This document shows positions 55,416 through 64,000 of a stretch of 64,000 nucleotides of DNA, piece after piece. Source of the stretch: Pontibacter arcticus (GTDB lineage: Bacteria; Bacteroidota; Bacteroidia; Cytophagales; Hymenobacteraceae); assembly GCF_003284895.1 (NCBI RefSeq), contig NZ_QMDV01000003.1, forward strand, positions 374,501 to 438,500, written 5' to 3'. Numbering within the stretch: position 1 is the stretch's first letter; every line of letters starts with the position of its first letter. Under the pieces are notes generated by a model. That model was not told where the DNA came from and ran no database searches. It worked only from the letters and a program-made list of their open reading frames with translations. The position numbers and the translations under genes are program-made.

Positions 55416-56384
55416 ATGAACCAACCCTACAGCATACTTTTATACTACTGCTACACCCCGATAGCAGATCCGGAAGCGTTCCGGGAAGAACATCATCTAC
55501 TTTGCCTGGAGCTTAATCTGCTCGGCCGCATCATCGTTTCCAAAGAGGGCCTAAACGGTACCGTTTCCGGCCTGAAAGAAGATTGCGAAAAGTATATGCA
55601 GCTGATGCACGCCGACCCGCGTTTCGCTAAGATCGATTTTAAAGTGGATGCCTCGGATAAGCACGCTTTTGCCAAACTGCATGTGCGCACCAAAGCCGAA
55701 ATTGTACACTCCGGCTTGCTGCACATCGACCCGAACGTACGTACCGGTGTACATCTTTCGCCTACCGAGTTTAAGGAAATGAAAGACCGCGAAGACGTGG
55801 TAGTACTGGATGTGCGCTCAGAGTATGAATACAGCGTAGGCCGGTTTAAAAATGCGGTTACACTCGATATCGAGAATTTCAGGGAGTTTCCGGAGCAGAT
55901 AGATGCGCTGAAAGAAAAGTATAAAGACAAGAAAATACTAACCTACTGCACCGGCGGCATTAAGTGCGAAAAAGCAAGCGCGTTTTTACTGGATCAGGGC
56001 TTTGAGAACGTATACCAGCTACACGGCGGTATTATAAAGTATGGCAAAGAGGCCCAGGGCGAAGATTTTGAAGGCAAATGCTATGTCTTTGATAACCGCG
56101 TGGCCGTAGATGTAAATCAGGTAAATCCGAAAGTGATCTCGGAATGCTACGTTTGCAAAACCAAATCCGACAGAATGGTAAACTGCGCCAACCCGGTTTG
56201 CAACCTGCATGTGCCTATCTGCGAAAGCTGCGGCCACGAAATGGAAGGTGCCTGCTCTGCCGAATGTAAAGATCACCCGGAAAAACGCCCTTACGACGGC
56301 ACGGGTTATTACCAGAAAGAACTGAACGGCTACAACCCGCTGAAAGGATTTAACCGACGCAAAACTACCGGCGTTTCGGCTTAA
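55416..56384 (+). CDS. trhO: oxygen-dependent tRNA uridine(34) hydroxylase (rhodanese family)
   Basis: A 322-aa YceA/TrhO protein. An N-terminal acylphosphatase-like domain (about 1-95, with GRIIVSKEGLNGTVSG) precedes a rhodanese domain whose active cysteine is Cys178 in YCTGGIKCEKA. A C-terminal cysteine-rich tail holds several CxxC pairs (CYVCK, NCANPVCNLHVPICESCGHE). It hydroxylates U34 of tRNA using O2, an early step of 5-(carboxy)methoxyuridine formation. The length and domain order are normal. Confidence 0.92.
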   Translation: MNQPYSILLYYCYTPIADPEAFREEHHLLCLELNLLGRIIVSKEGLNGTVSGLKEDCEKYMQLMHADPRFAKIDFKVDASDKHAFAKLHVRTKAEIVHSGLLHIDPNVRTGVHLSPTEFKEMKDREDVVVLDVRSEYEYSVGRFKNAVTLDIENFREFPEQIDALKEKYKDKKILTYCTGGIKCEKASAFLLDQGFENVYQLHGGIIKYGKEAQGEDFEGKCYVFDNRVAVDVNQVNPKVISECYVCKTKSDRMVNCANPVCNLHVPICESCGHEMEGACSAECKDHPEKRPYDGTGYYQKELNGYNPLKGFNRRKTTGVSA

Positions 56385-56495
56385 AATAATTAACACAAGT
56401 ATAAGAAGCGTGTGCTCCTAAGGCCACGCTTTTATTTTTTATACGTATGTTGCTTTCTTGTATCACGCAACATCAGCACAACTAAACAGAAAGAT

Positions 56496-57350
56496 ATGGC
56501 GATTCCAGCATCAGAATTAATACTGAACGAAGACGGTACCATTTACCACCTTAACCTGTTGCCAGAACAGATTTCCGATACCATTATTACTGTGGGAGAT
56601 CCGGATAGGGTAGCAAAAGTAAGTAAGTACTTTGATGAAATTGAAGTAGAAGTTGCCAAGCGCGAGTTTGTCACGCACACCGGTTATTATAAAGGCAAAC
56701 GCCTGACTGTTATTTCGACGGGAATGGGTACCGATAATATCGATATCCTGATGAACGAACTGGATGCACTGGTTAACATTGATTTTGTATCCAGGGAAGT
56801 AAATGAAGAAAAGATATCGCTTAAAATAGTGCGCATTGGTACGTCGGGTGCGCTCCAGACTTCTGTGCCATTGGGTAGCCACCTAGCATCGCATACTTCT
56901 ATTGGCCTGGATACCCTGATGGAATTCTACCCACTGCCGCAAACAGAGCAGGAACAAAGTATAACCAAAGCCTTACAACAAGATTTGGGCATTGGTTTTC
57001 AGCCGTATTGCGTGAGTGGTTCCGAAAGCCTGATCAAAAAAATAGGGTATGATATGATTCCGGGAAACACCCTGACCTGCCCTGGTTTTTATGCACCGCA
57101 GGGCCGCTTGTTGCGTGCCGGCGTTCGGATAGAGGAGTTGTTGCAGAAATACCATAACTTCCGCCACAACGATTATAAACTGACAAATTTCGAAATGGAA
57201 ACGGCTGGCTACTACAGCATGGGCCGCTTGCTGGGCCACGAAATGTTATCGCTGAATGCAATGGTAGTAAACCGGATTACGCAGGAATTTGCGACCGATG
57301 CCGATGATATTATTGATGACCTGATCGTGAAAGTGCTCGACAGGATTTAG
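56496..57350 (+). CDS. nucleoside phosphorylase (uridine phosphorylase-like)
   Basis: A 284-aa PNP/UDP-family phosphorylase from the ATG at 56496. The frame is open to 56412, but conservation starts at MAIPASELILN. VGDPDRVAKV is the phosphate-binding loop, STGMGTDN and RIGTSGALQ are family signatures, and NFEMETAGYYSMGRLLGH is the nucleoside-binding region with the MET motif. It splits a nucleoside, probably uridine, with phosphate for salvage. A terminator made of two inverted motif copies follows directly. Confidence 0.9.
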   Translation: MAIPASELILNEDGTIYHLNLLPEQISDTIITVGDPDRVAKVSKYFDEIEVEVAKREFVTHTGYYKGKRLTVISTGMGTDNIDILMNELDALVNIDFVSREVNEEKISLKIVRIGTSGALQTSVPLGSHLASHTSIGLDTLMEFYPLPQTEQEQSITKALQQDLGIGFQPYCVSGSESLIKKIGYDMIPGNTLTCPGFYAPQGRLLRAGVRIEELLQKYHNFRHNDYKLTNFEMETAGYYSMGRLLGHEMLSLNAMVVNRITQEFATDADDIIDDLIVKVLDRI

Positions 57351-57357
57351 TAAAAGC

Positions 57358-57390
57358 AAGTATAGAGTTCTTTAAAAGAACTCTATACTT
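57358..57390. terminator. hairpin built from two inverted AAGTATA motifs
   Basis: AAGTATAGAGTTCTTT (57358-57373) pairs perfectly over 16 bp with AAAGAACTCTATACTT (57375-57390). The ends of the stem are two facing motif copies. It lies between two convergent genes, begins 8 bp after the phosphorylase stop, and overlaps the end of the 57372 gene. Confidence 0.75.
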
Positions 57391-57671
57391 ATAATTGAAA
57401 TGATCGGAACAGAGCAGCCCGCCTTTAAAGTTATATGCGATTGGTCTACAGTCCAGACGGTCGTATCTACACGTTTCTGTTCTCCGTCGGCCGTCTGAAA
57501 CGTAATTTCTACTTTGCCCCTGTACGCGTTGCCCAACGATGCCGCCCTGTTCAGGTCCCAGACACGCTTCTTGCGGGCCTCCGCATCTTCCAGTACATCT
57601 TCGTTACTAAAATTGAAAAAAGGGATTTCTTCTTTCTCTACCAGGGGTATTCTGTTGGTTGTAGTATCCAT
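57372..57671 (-). CDS. small conserved hypothetical protein, copy 1 of tandem pair
   Basis: From the ATG at 57671 this encodes 99 aa; a GTG at 57704 would add 11. It is a paralogue of the gene at 57921, which is also 99 aa. By my hand alignment 62 of 99 positions are identical without gaps, including EDVL-x-DA, KR-x-WDLNRA, LGNAY-x-GKVEITFQT and TTVWTVD...ITLKAGC. No signal peptide is present. The pattern suggests a small beta-barrel-like protein, but I do not recognise a named family. The 3' end lies inside the terminator stem. Confidence 0.8.
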   Translation of the reverse strand: MDTTTNRIPLVEKEEIPFFNFSNEDVLEDAEARKKRVWDLNRAASLGNAYRGKVEITFQTADGEQKRVDTTVWTVDQSHITLKAGCSVPIISIISIEFF

Positions 57672-57837
57672 AATGCTAAGTTTGATATGAAACCCATTTG
57701 CCACAAAGTATACTTTTACTTTAACCGGAAATGGTACTTGTTTTACGTTATAACAACTATTTCAGTATAAAATGGTTTGCAGGTTCGTGTCAGAAAGCTG
57801 CTAGTGTTCAGTAAATCAGGAAGGTACCTGAAAAGAA

Positions 57838-57864
57838 AAGAGCAAGTATAAACTACCTGCTCTT
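57838..57864 (-). terminator. candidate weak terminator after copy 2
   Basis: AAGAGCA (57838-57844) pairs with TGCTCTT (57858-57864) around a loop holding AAGTATAAA. On the minus strand a T-rich tract (TTTTCTTTTC) follows. Confidence 0.4.
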
Positions 57865-57920
57865 CTATGTGGTGCGGAGTCGGGTTAGAAATCCGGCAAG
57901 TGGCATACGTTGTCTTTTAG

Positions 57921-58220
57921 TTAAAGAAACTCAATTCCCAGAATAGCAGCAATCGGAAGTGCGCACCCTGCTTTAAGTGTAATAAACAGGTCATCAACTG
58001 TCCAGATAGTGGTAGCAACTTTCTTATCCTGGCCATCAGAGGTCTGAAACGTAATTTCTACTTTACCATGATAAGCATTTCCAAGTAGAGTGGCCCGGTT
58101 CAGATCCCAGCGGCGTTTGCTCCTCGACTGAGCATCCGTTAAAACATCTTCTGATCGGAAGCGAAGTCCCGGAATCTGCTCTTTAGCTACTAATAGGGTG
58201 GTATTGGCTAGCGTTTCCAT
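57921..58220 (-). CDS. small conserved hypothetical protein, copy 2 of tandem pair
   Basis: A 99-aa protein, paralogous to the 57372 gene and in the same orientation, 250 bp apart. It starts METLANTTLLVAKEQIPG and ends PIAAILGIEFL. The strongly shared middle (WDLNRA-x2-LGNAY-x-GKVEITFQT) and TIWTVDD...FITLKAGC suggest the same fold and ligand. The N-terminal 20 residues and the loop after TVD differ most. No export signal or catalytic motif is visible. The function is unknown. Confidence 0.8.
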   Translation of the reverse strand: METLANTTLLVAKEQIPGLRFRSEDVLTDAQSRSKRRWDLNRATLLGNAYHGKVEITFQTSDGQDKKVATTIWTVDDLFITLKAGCALPIAAILGIEFL

Positions 58221-58304
58221 AAACAGTTATTGGTTATATTGTGCTACGGAATATAGAAACTCTGAAATACAAATACAATAAGCCACCTGATAATAGACAA
58301 TAAT

Positions 58305-59315
58305 TTATAATTTTTGGAGGAATTCTAACGTATCCACGCCATCGGCATAGTCCCAGACCATTGGGCATTGGGCGTTGCCGAAGGGAATGCTGCCTTCGAA
58401 CCAGCCATGCGCCGATACCACGCATTGTGTTTTGTCTTTTACTGAATTTAATTTCTGACGCAGATCCTGATGCGACGAAAACGTTTCGTAAAACAGCACC
58501 GAAATAGGTGAAACAAGATTCTCGCTTGGTGTTACCAGCATAAAGCCGTTATCATAATGCGGCACAGCATTTACCAGAAGTATGGATTTGTTGTAATCGT
58601 AGTTATTCTGGTATTTGTGATGATCCAGCAAACTCTGGCGGTGCTGGTTTGCTTCAAAAAAAGCATCAAACTTGTAACCTTCCGGCACAAACACTTTAGA
58701 CACATTGCGGCAACCCAGGCCATAATACCTGAAAATATCTTCGCCCAACTTCGTGAGCTCTTCTTTTTCTTCGTGTCCGGTTAAGATGCCGATGCTGCTG
58801 CGGTTCTTGCGGATAATGTGCGGCCGGCTGGCAAAGTAATACTCAAAGTAACGGGCGGTGTTGTCGGAGCCGGTGGCAATAATGGCATCGGCATCTTTCA
58901 GCAGCTCGGCAAATTCTATACTTGGCGCAAAAGCAGGCTCAATCGCGATCAGCATATTAGCCAGCTTTTTAATCAGGGGCTCGTCTGATGTGCTCAGTTT
59001 TGCCAGTAGGTTATGGCCACTTATCAGTACCGCTAAAAAATCGTGGAAACCGACCATGGGTATATTGCCGGCCATCACTACGCCAACCTTTTTCGGCGAA
59101 ATTTGTTTAAGGTGATAAGGATAGAGCCATTCGCGCAGGTACTGTTCATCCAGCATCAGCGCGATGCCTTTCAGCGCAAAGGTTACATTGGCTTCATCAA
59201 ACCAGGGGTTACGCCCAGCTGCCAGTCGTGCCCAGTCCTGAAGTTCCTCTTCGGAGAGGTTTTGGAGTTGTTTGCCAAGTTCTATAAAAGCTTCTATTCT
59301 GTTTTCTAATGTCAT
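58305..59315 (-). CDS. acyl-CoA reductase (LuxC-like, aldehyde dehydrogenase superfamily)
   Basis: A 336-aa LuxC-type acyl-CoA reductase. The N-terminal helices (ENRIEAFIELGKQL) and the VGVVMAGNIPMVGFHDFLAVLISGHN segment belong to the nucleotide-binding domain. The catalytic cysteine is in YYGLGCRNVSKVFVP, as in the aldehyde dehydrogenase superfamily. It reduces an activated acyl group to an aldehyde with NADPH. No LuxD, LuxE or luciferase gene is near. It is divergent from a ferredoxin gene about 110 bp away, a pairing common in Bacteroidota. Confidence 0.88.
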   Translation of the reverse strand: MTLENRIEAFIELGKQLQNLSEEELQDWARLAAGRNPWFDEANVTFALKGIALMLDEQYLREWLYPYHLKQISPKKVGVVMAGNIPMVGFHDFLAVLISGHNLLAKLSTSDEPLIKKLANMLIAIEPAFAPSIEFAELLKDADAIIATGSDNTARYFEYYFASRPHIIRKNRSSIGILTGHEEKEELTKLGEDIFRYYGLGCRNVSKVFVPEGYKFDAFFEANQHRQSLLDHHKYQNNYDYNKSILLVNAVPHYDNGFMLVTPSENLVSPISVLFYETFSSHQDLRQKLNSVKDKTQCVVSAHGWFEGSIPFGNAQCPMVWDYADGVDTLEFLQKL

Positions 59316-59339
59316 GGCGCTGTGTGGCTTTAAAATTTA

Positions 59340-59779
<440 letters not shown>

Positions 59780-59798
59780 GTTTAATACACCAAAGTAT

Positions 59799-59830
59799 AA
59801 AAGCCTGCCCAATTCACGTGGCAGGCTTTT
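59799..59830 (+). terminator. intrinsic terminator after ferredoxin
   Basis: An 11-bp perfect stem, AAAAGCCTGCC with GGCAGGCTTTT, begins within an AAAGTATAAAA motif copy. Confidence 0.8.
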
Positions 59831-59855
59831 TAATTTAACCTCAGCCCAAAAAAAG

Positions 59856-60428
59856 ATGGAAGGCTTACTGCACCAAGGCAAAACATTCGAGAAGATCAGT
59901 TACCCTAACAAAGATGTAAAGAGCAGGGGGTTCGAGAACTGCACTTTTAAGCTCTGCGATTTTTCGGGGAGCAACTTTGCCGGCACGCGTTTCACAGACT
60001 GCACATTTATGGGCTGTAACCTGGCGCTGCTGAAGCTGAATAACGTAACCCTGAATAACTGTGTGTTTAAAGAATGTAAACTAACCGGTATAAATTTCAG
60101 CGAGTGCGAAGATGTGTTCTTTACCGTGCAGTTCGAAAATTGTATCCTGGATTATGCCGTTTTCATGAACCGGAAAATGGCTAAAACCAAGTTCATTTAT
60201 ACTTCCCTCAAGAGTGTAGACTTCACAAATGCCAACCTGACCAGCGCCCTGTTTGATAACACCGATCTGGAGCGTGCCGTTTTTAATTATACCAACCTCT
60301 CCGGCGCAGACTTTTCTACTGCCTATAATTTTATCATCGACCCGGAAATAAATACTATCAAAAATGCAAAGTTTTCGGGTTACGGCCTGCAGGGGCTGCT
60401 GGCAAAGTATGAATTGGTGATTGTGTAA
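59856..60428 (+). CDS. pentapeptide-repeat protein
   Basis: A 190-aa protein made of pentapeptide repeats with the A(D/N)LxX-like period, for example FENCTFKLCDFSGSNFAGTRF and VDFTNANLTSALFDNTDLERAVF. These form a right-handed quadrilateral beta-helix. The ATG at 59856 is chosen; a longer frame starting inside the ferredoxin gene is not plausible. Some such proteins mimic DNA and protect gyrase, but most have no known role, and no gyrase-binding feature can be claimed here. It has only 25 bp after the ferredoxin terminator. Confidence 0.9.
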   Translation: MEGLLHQGKTFEKISYPNKDVKSRGFENCTFKLCDFSGSNFAGTRFTDCTFMGCNLALLKLNNVTLNNCVFKECKLTGINFSECEDVFFTVQFENCILDYAVFMNRKMAKTKFIYTSLKSVDFTNANLTSALFDNTDLERAVFNYTNLSGADFSTAYNFIIDPEINTIKNAKFSGYGLQGLLAKYELVIV

Positions 60429-60546
60429 AACTGCCTTGGTTCCGCATACTTTGATAACCCTATCCTAAAATCTGCTAATCCTATCAATCTTAGTCTTTTT
60501 TCGCTATTTTTGCTCTTTGCACAAACACCGGAAATTATAGTCTACG

Positions 60547-63177
60547 ATGTCGATTTCAACAAAATATAACCCCAAAGAGGTAGAACAGAAGTGGTACGAT
60601 AGCTGGATGCAGCGCGGCTTCTTCCGCTCTACACCTAACCCGAACAAAGAGCCTTATACAGTTGTAATTCCGCCGCCAAACGTAACAGGCGTGCTGCACA
60701 TGGGCCATATGCTCAACAATACCATCCAGGATATCCTGATCCGGAGGGCGCGTATGCAGGGCAAAGAAGCTTGTTGGGTACCGGGTACCGACCACGCTTC
60801 GATTGCAACCGAAGCAAAAGTGGTGGCGATGCTGAAAGAGCGCGGCATCGAGAAAAAAGATATTTCCAGAGAAGAATTCCTGAAATACGCCTGGGAGTGG
60901 AAAGAGAAGTATGGCGGTATTATACTGGACCAGCTGAAAAAACTGGGTGCTTCCTGCGACTGGGACCGTACCCGTTTCACGATGGAAGAGGACCTGAGCG
61001 CAGCCGTGATCGAGGTATTTGTGGATCTGTACCGCAAAGGCCAGATTTACCGTGGCGTACGTATGGTAAACTGGGACCCGCTGGGTGGCACCGCGCTTTC
61101 GGATGAAGAAGTGATCCCGAAGGATACCATGGCCAAAATGTACCACCTGAAGTATGAACTGGTTGGTGATGATGCAGAAGGTGGTTTCTTAACCGTTGCT
61201 ACCTCGCGCCCAGAAACCATTATGGCTGACGTGGCTGTAGCCGTTAACCCGAACGACGAACGCTACAAGCATTTGCACGGCAAACAGGTGCGTATTCCGT
61301 TGTTGGGCAAGGTAATTCCGATTATAGTAGACGAGTATGTAAGTATAGAATTTGGTACCGGTGCGCTAAAAGTAACGCCAGCCCACGACCTGAACGACTA
61401 CGAACTCGGGCAGAAGCATAACCTACCTATTATTGATATCCTGAATGACAACGGTACATTAAACGAACTGGCGCAACTGTATGTAGGCCAGGATCGTTTT
61501 GCAGCCCGCCGTAACATTGTAAAAGACCTGCAGGAAGCCGGCTACCTGGTTAAAATAGATGAGTACCCAAGTATCGTGCAGACCTCTGAGCGAACCGGTG
61601 CTGTAATCGAGCCGCGTTTGTCGATGCAGTGGTTCTGTAAGATGGATAAAATGGCCTTGCCTGCGCTGGAAGCCGTAATGAACGACGACATCCGCCTGTA
61701 TCCGCCGAAGTTCAAGAACATGTACCGCTCCTGGATGGATAATATCCGCGACTGGTGTATTTCGCGCCAGCTGTGGTGGGGACAACGCATACCTGCTTAT
61801 TATTTGCCGGATGGCTCGTTTGTGGTAGCAACTACCGATGCTGAAGCACTGGAAATTGCCCGTAAGAAAACCGAAAATCCTGATCTGCAATTAACTGATC
61901 TGCGCCAGGACGAAGACGTACTGGATACCTGGTTCTCGTCGTGGTTGTGGCCTATTTCGGTTTTTGACGGCTTTAAAGACCCTGATAACAAAGACATACT
62001 TTACTATTACCCAACCAATGACCTGGTAACCGCTCCTGAAATTCTGTTCTTCTGGGTAGCACGTATGATCATGGCTGGTTTTGAATTCCGGAACGAGATG
62101 CCATTCCGTAATGTGTACCTGACCGGTATTGTACGTGATGCACAGGGCCGTAAAATGTCTAAATCGCTGGGCAACTCACCGGACCCGCTGGACCTAATCG
62201 AGCAATACGGTGCTGATGGCGTGCGTGCCGGTATGTTGTTCAGTTCGCCGGCTGGTAACGATTTGCTTTTTGATGAGAAACTGGTAGAGCAGGGCCGTAA
62301 TTTCAGCAACAAGATCTGGAACGCTTTCAGATTGATTAAAGGATGGGAAGTAGACGAAAACCTGCCTTGCCCGAACGAAACGGCTATCCAGTGGTTTGAT
62401 GCGCGCTTTAACGAAGCCTTCATTCAGCTGGAAGACCATTTTGAGAAGTTCCGTATTTCGGATGCTTTGCTGGCGGTGTACAAACTGGTGTGGGACGATT
62501 TCTGCTCGAACTACCTGGAGATGATCAAACCGGCGTACCAGCAACCAATCGATGCGCGCACAATAGAAGCTACTGTTGGCTTCCTGGAGAACGTGCTGAA
62601 GGTGTTGCATCCGTTTATGCCGTTTATCACAGAAGAGATCTGGCACGAACTGAAAACCCGCAAAGACAAGGAATTCCTGATCGTGGCAGCCTGGCCTAAA
62701 AAAGATAAGCTGGATAAAGCGATTACGGAGCAAATGGAAGCCGTCCTGAATATTGTAGGCGCGATCCGTAACATCCGGAACTCTAAAAATATTCCGCAGA
62801 CCAAGCAACTCGATCTTTCGATCAAAATTGTAAGCGATAATAAGTATGACGCGTTCCTGAGCATCATCACCAAACTGGCCAACGTAAAGGAAATCAGCTT
62901 TGTGCAGGATAGCCTGGATGGTGCGATCAGTTTTGTAGAAGCCGGCGATGAGTTCTTTATACCAATGGAAGGTAATATTGACGTGGCAGCCGAGCGCGAG
63001 CGTTTAACCAAGGAGCTGGAGTATACCAAAGGTTTCCTAATCTCGGTAGCGAAAAAGCTAAGCAACGAGCGTTTTGTAAGCGGCGCACCCGAAGCAGTTA
63101 TTACGAACGAGCGCAAAAAGCAAGCCGACGCTGAAGCCAAGATCAAAGCAATAGAGCAAAGTCTGGCTACTTTATAA
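60547..63177 (+). CDS. valS: valyl-tRNA synthetase
   Basis: An 876-aa class Ia synthetase. The HIGH motif appears as HMGH at residues 51-54 and the KMSKS motif at about 536-540. The CP1 editing domain is between them, with [17 protein letters not shown]. The anticodon-binding domain and the C-terminal coiled coil ([15 protein letters not shown]...) close the protein. It charges tRNA-Val and edits misactivated threonine. Full length. It has about three AGTATA copies in 2.6 kb, near background. A strong terminator follows. Confidence 0.97.
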   Translation: MSISTKYNPKEVEQKWYDSWMQRGFFRSTPNPNKEPYTVVIPPPNVTGVLHMGHMLNNTIQDILIRRARMQGKEACWVPGTDHASIATEAKVVAMLKERGIEKKDISREEFLKYAWEWKEKYGGIILDQLKKLGASCDWDRTRFTMEEDLSAAVIEVFVDLYRKGQIYRGVRMVNWDPLGGTALSDEEVIPKDTMAKMYHLKYELVGDDAEGGFLTVATSRPETIMADVAVAVNPNDERYKHLHGKQVRIPLLGKVIPIIVDEYVSIEFGTGALKVTPAHDLNDYELGQKHNLPIIDILNDNGTLNELAQLYVGQDRFAARRNIVKDLQEAGYLVKIDEYPSIVQTSERTGAVIEPRLSMQWFCKMDKMALPALEAVMNDDIRLYPPKFKNMYRSWMDNIRDWCISRQLWWGQRIPAYYLPDGSFVVATTDAEALEIARKKTENPDLQLTDLRQDEDVLDTWFSSWLWPISVFDGFKDPDNKDILYYYPTNDLVTAPEILFFWVARMIMAGFEFRNEMPFRNVYLTGIVRDAQGRKMSKSLGNSPDPLDLIEQYGADGVRAGMLFSSPAGNDLLFDEKLVEQGRNFSNKIWNAFRLIKGWEVDENLPCPNETAIQWFDARFNEAFIQLEDHFEKFRISDALLAVYKLVWDDFCSNYLEMIKPAYQQPIDARTIEATVGFLENVLKVLHPFMPFITEEIWHELKTRKDKEFLIVAAWPKKDKLDKAITEQMEAVLNIVGAIRNIRNSKNIPQTKQLDLSIKIVSDNKYDAFLSIITKLANVKEISFVQDSLDGAISFVEAGDEFFIPMEGNIDVAAERERLTKELEYTKGFLISVAKKLSNERFVSGAPEAVITNERKKQADAEAKIKAIEQSLATL

Positions 63178-63193
63178 TCAGATTTATACTTTC

Positions 63194-63228
63194 AAAAAAG
63201 GCCGCTCTCTTTCGGGAGCGGCCTTTTT
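63194..63228 (+). terminator. intrinsic terminator after valS
   Basis: AAAAAAGGCCGCTC pairs with GAGCGGCCTTTTTT around a short loop. It is flanked by TTTATACTTT motif copies on both sides. Confidence 0.9.
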
Positions 63229-63293
63229 TTATACTTTATACTTTCGGGTTCAGAGAATACAATTTATACTTTTTAATTGTTATACTTGGCTGG

Positions 63294-63881
63294 CTACTTT
63301 ATACTTTGCAACAGCTGTTCAACTTCTTTTTCGTAGCGTGGAAGCACATCATCCAGCCCTTCTTTTTTACCTGAATACCCAATCTGTACTTGCCTGTTCT
63401 CGATTTTATACTTTAATAAACCTTGTTCGGCCTCGGTCAGGTAATATAGTTTAATTGGGTTTGATTTTGTGGCTATCACGTAGGTCCGGAAAGTGAAGTT
63501 GTTTTTTATGTGCAGCTGTGTTGGCGGGCGGTTCTCGAGGTAGCGTTGCGTCACGACTGTATCCAGGTTTATGGTGCTTTCGATCTGGTGCAGCGCTTTT
63601 ATGTCTCCATCCGGAAAAATCCAGCTTGTAATCTCATGGTTACCAGCTTTTTTAGAAGTATGATTTGCTTTTGCAAGATCTAGGGAGGCAGCTAGCTGCA
63701 GCAGTTGCAGATCTGCTGTAACGGTTTCAAAAGAAGGATTGGTCGTAGCATTATCATCTATAATATACCTGCTGTTTTTCTGAAGGATAGCATAATCTTT
63801 TTCAATATCCTGCTGCAGGAGAAGCGTATCCGTACCCATCAGATAAAACGGGAAGAGTAGTAAGAGTAAAGTATAGAGCAT
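63294..63881 (-). CDS. exported hypothetical protein
   Basis: A 195-aa protein with an N-terminal signal-like hydrophobic stretch (LYTLLLLLFPFYLMG). The mature part is predicted by eye to be mixed alpha/beta, with LYYLTEAEQGLLKYKIENRQVQIGYSGKK near the C-terminus. I recognise no family or catalytic motif. It converges with valS, with the terminator and an array of six motif copies between them. The gene lies next to the window edge. Confidence 0.65.
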   Translation of the reverse strand: MLYTLLLLLFPFYLMGTDTLLLQQDIEKDYAILQKNSRYIIDDNATTNPSFETVTADLQLLQLAASLDLAKANHTSKKAGNHEITSWIFPDGDIKALHQIESTINLDTVVTQRYLENRPPTQLHIKNNFTFRTYVIATKSNPIKLYYLTEAEQGLLKYKIENRQVQIGYSGKKEGLDDVLPRYEKEVEQLLQSIK

Positions 63882-64000
63882 CAGCTTAAAGTATAGTGTG
63901 TACTATCAGAACTCAAATTTCGTGCTACTTTAACTCAAAAACTACTTTCACGGAAGTTGTAACAGGTATAGTTTGCGGAAATTCGAATAAACTCATACTT

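Overview
The window looks like chromosomal DNA from a Bacteroidota bacterium of the order Cytophagales, most like the Hymenobacteraceae (Pontibacter-type). This is inferred from gene content: Bacteroidota-type FtsK, the S9/DPP-IV peptidase, the PurK-PurE pair, DUF2851, TrhO, the acyl-CoA reductase next to a ferredoxin, and many SPI and SPII signal peptides. It also rests on several promoters of the Bacteroidota form TTTG-N19-TAnnTTTG. Base composition is moderate, roughly 46-48% GC by eye. I see no rRNA, CRISPR array, prophage, transposase gene or integrase. There is one tRNA, tRNA-Leu(CAG).

Layout. From 0 to 9 kb are small housekeeping and envelope genes: a methyltransferase, PncC, ThpR, a PAP2 phosphatase, tRNA-Leu, a large TPR metallopeptidase, a histidine-phosphatase lipoprotein, Ogt, an RDD protein and a diheme cytochrome c. 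From 9.5 to 17.3 kb are a dicarboxylate/amino-acid symporter, a dipeptide epimerase, MarR-YceI, two conserved hypotheticals and an S9 peptidase. From 17.6 to 22.7 kb is a rightward block: clpS-recR, then aminotransferase-hldA-trkH with overlapping ends. From 22.9 to 26.7 kb are hemE, marC and purK-purE. From 26.7 to 34.8 kb is a leftward polysaccharide operon in which Wzm and Wzt are followed by five GT2 glycosyltransferases. From 35 to 46 kb are dnaK, a DUF6056-like membrane protein, an M1 peptidase, secreted proteins, a NYN/LOTUS RNA-binding protein, DUF1028 and pyrD. From 46 to 64 kb are ftsK-lolA, pyrF, lipoproteins, DUF1456, DUF2851, a membrane protein, a NeuD-like acetyltransferase, trhO, a nucleoside phosphorylase, two tandem paralogous 99-aa proteins, luxC-like/ferredoxin, a pentapeptide protein, valS and a final secreted hypothetical.

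The most striking feature is not a gene. A short motif, AAAGTATRA (reverse YTTATACTTT-like), is scattered through coding and non-coding DNA on both strands at several times chance density. It often encodes Phe-Ile-Leu inside signal peptides, supplies the final Val-stop of seven genes, and forms inverted pairs that make hairpins near gene ends. It resembles HIP1 or DNA-uptake-sequence behaviour. I do not know of a published description.

The intergenic regions also hold several inverted-repeat elements. The most elaborate is a nested, mirror-symmetric element of 460 bp between lolA and pyrF. The glycosyltransferase operon carries a small accessory domain that appears N-terminal in two enzymes and apparently C-terminal in a third.
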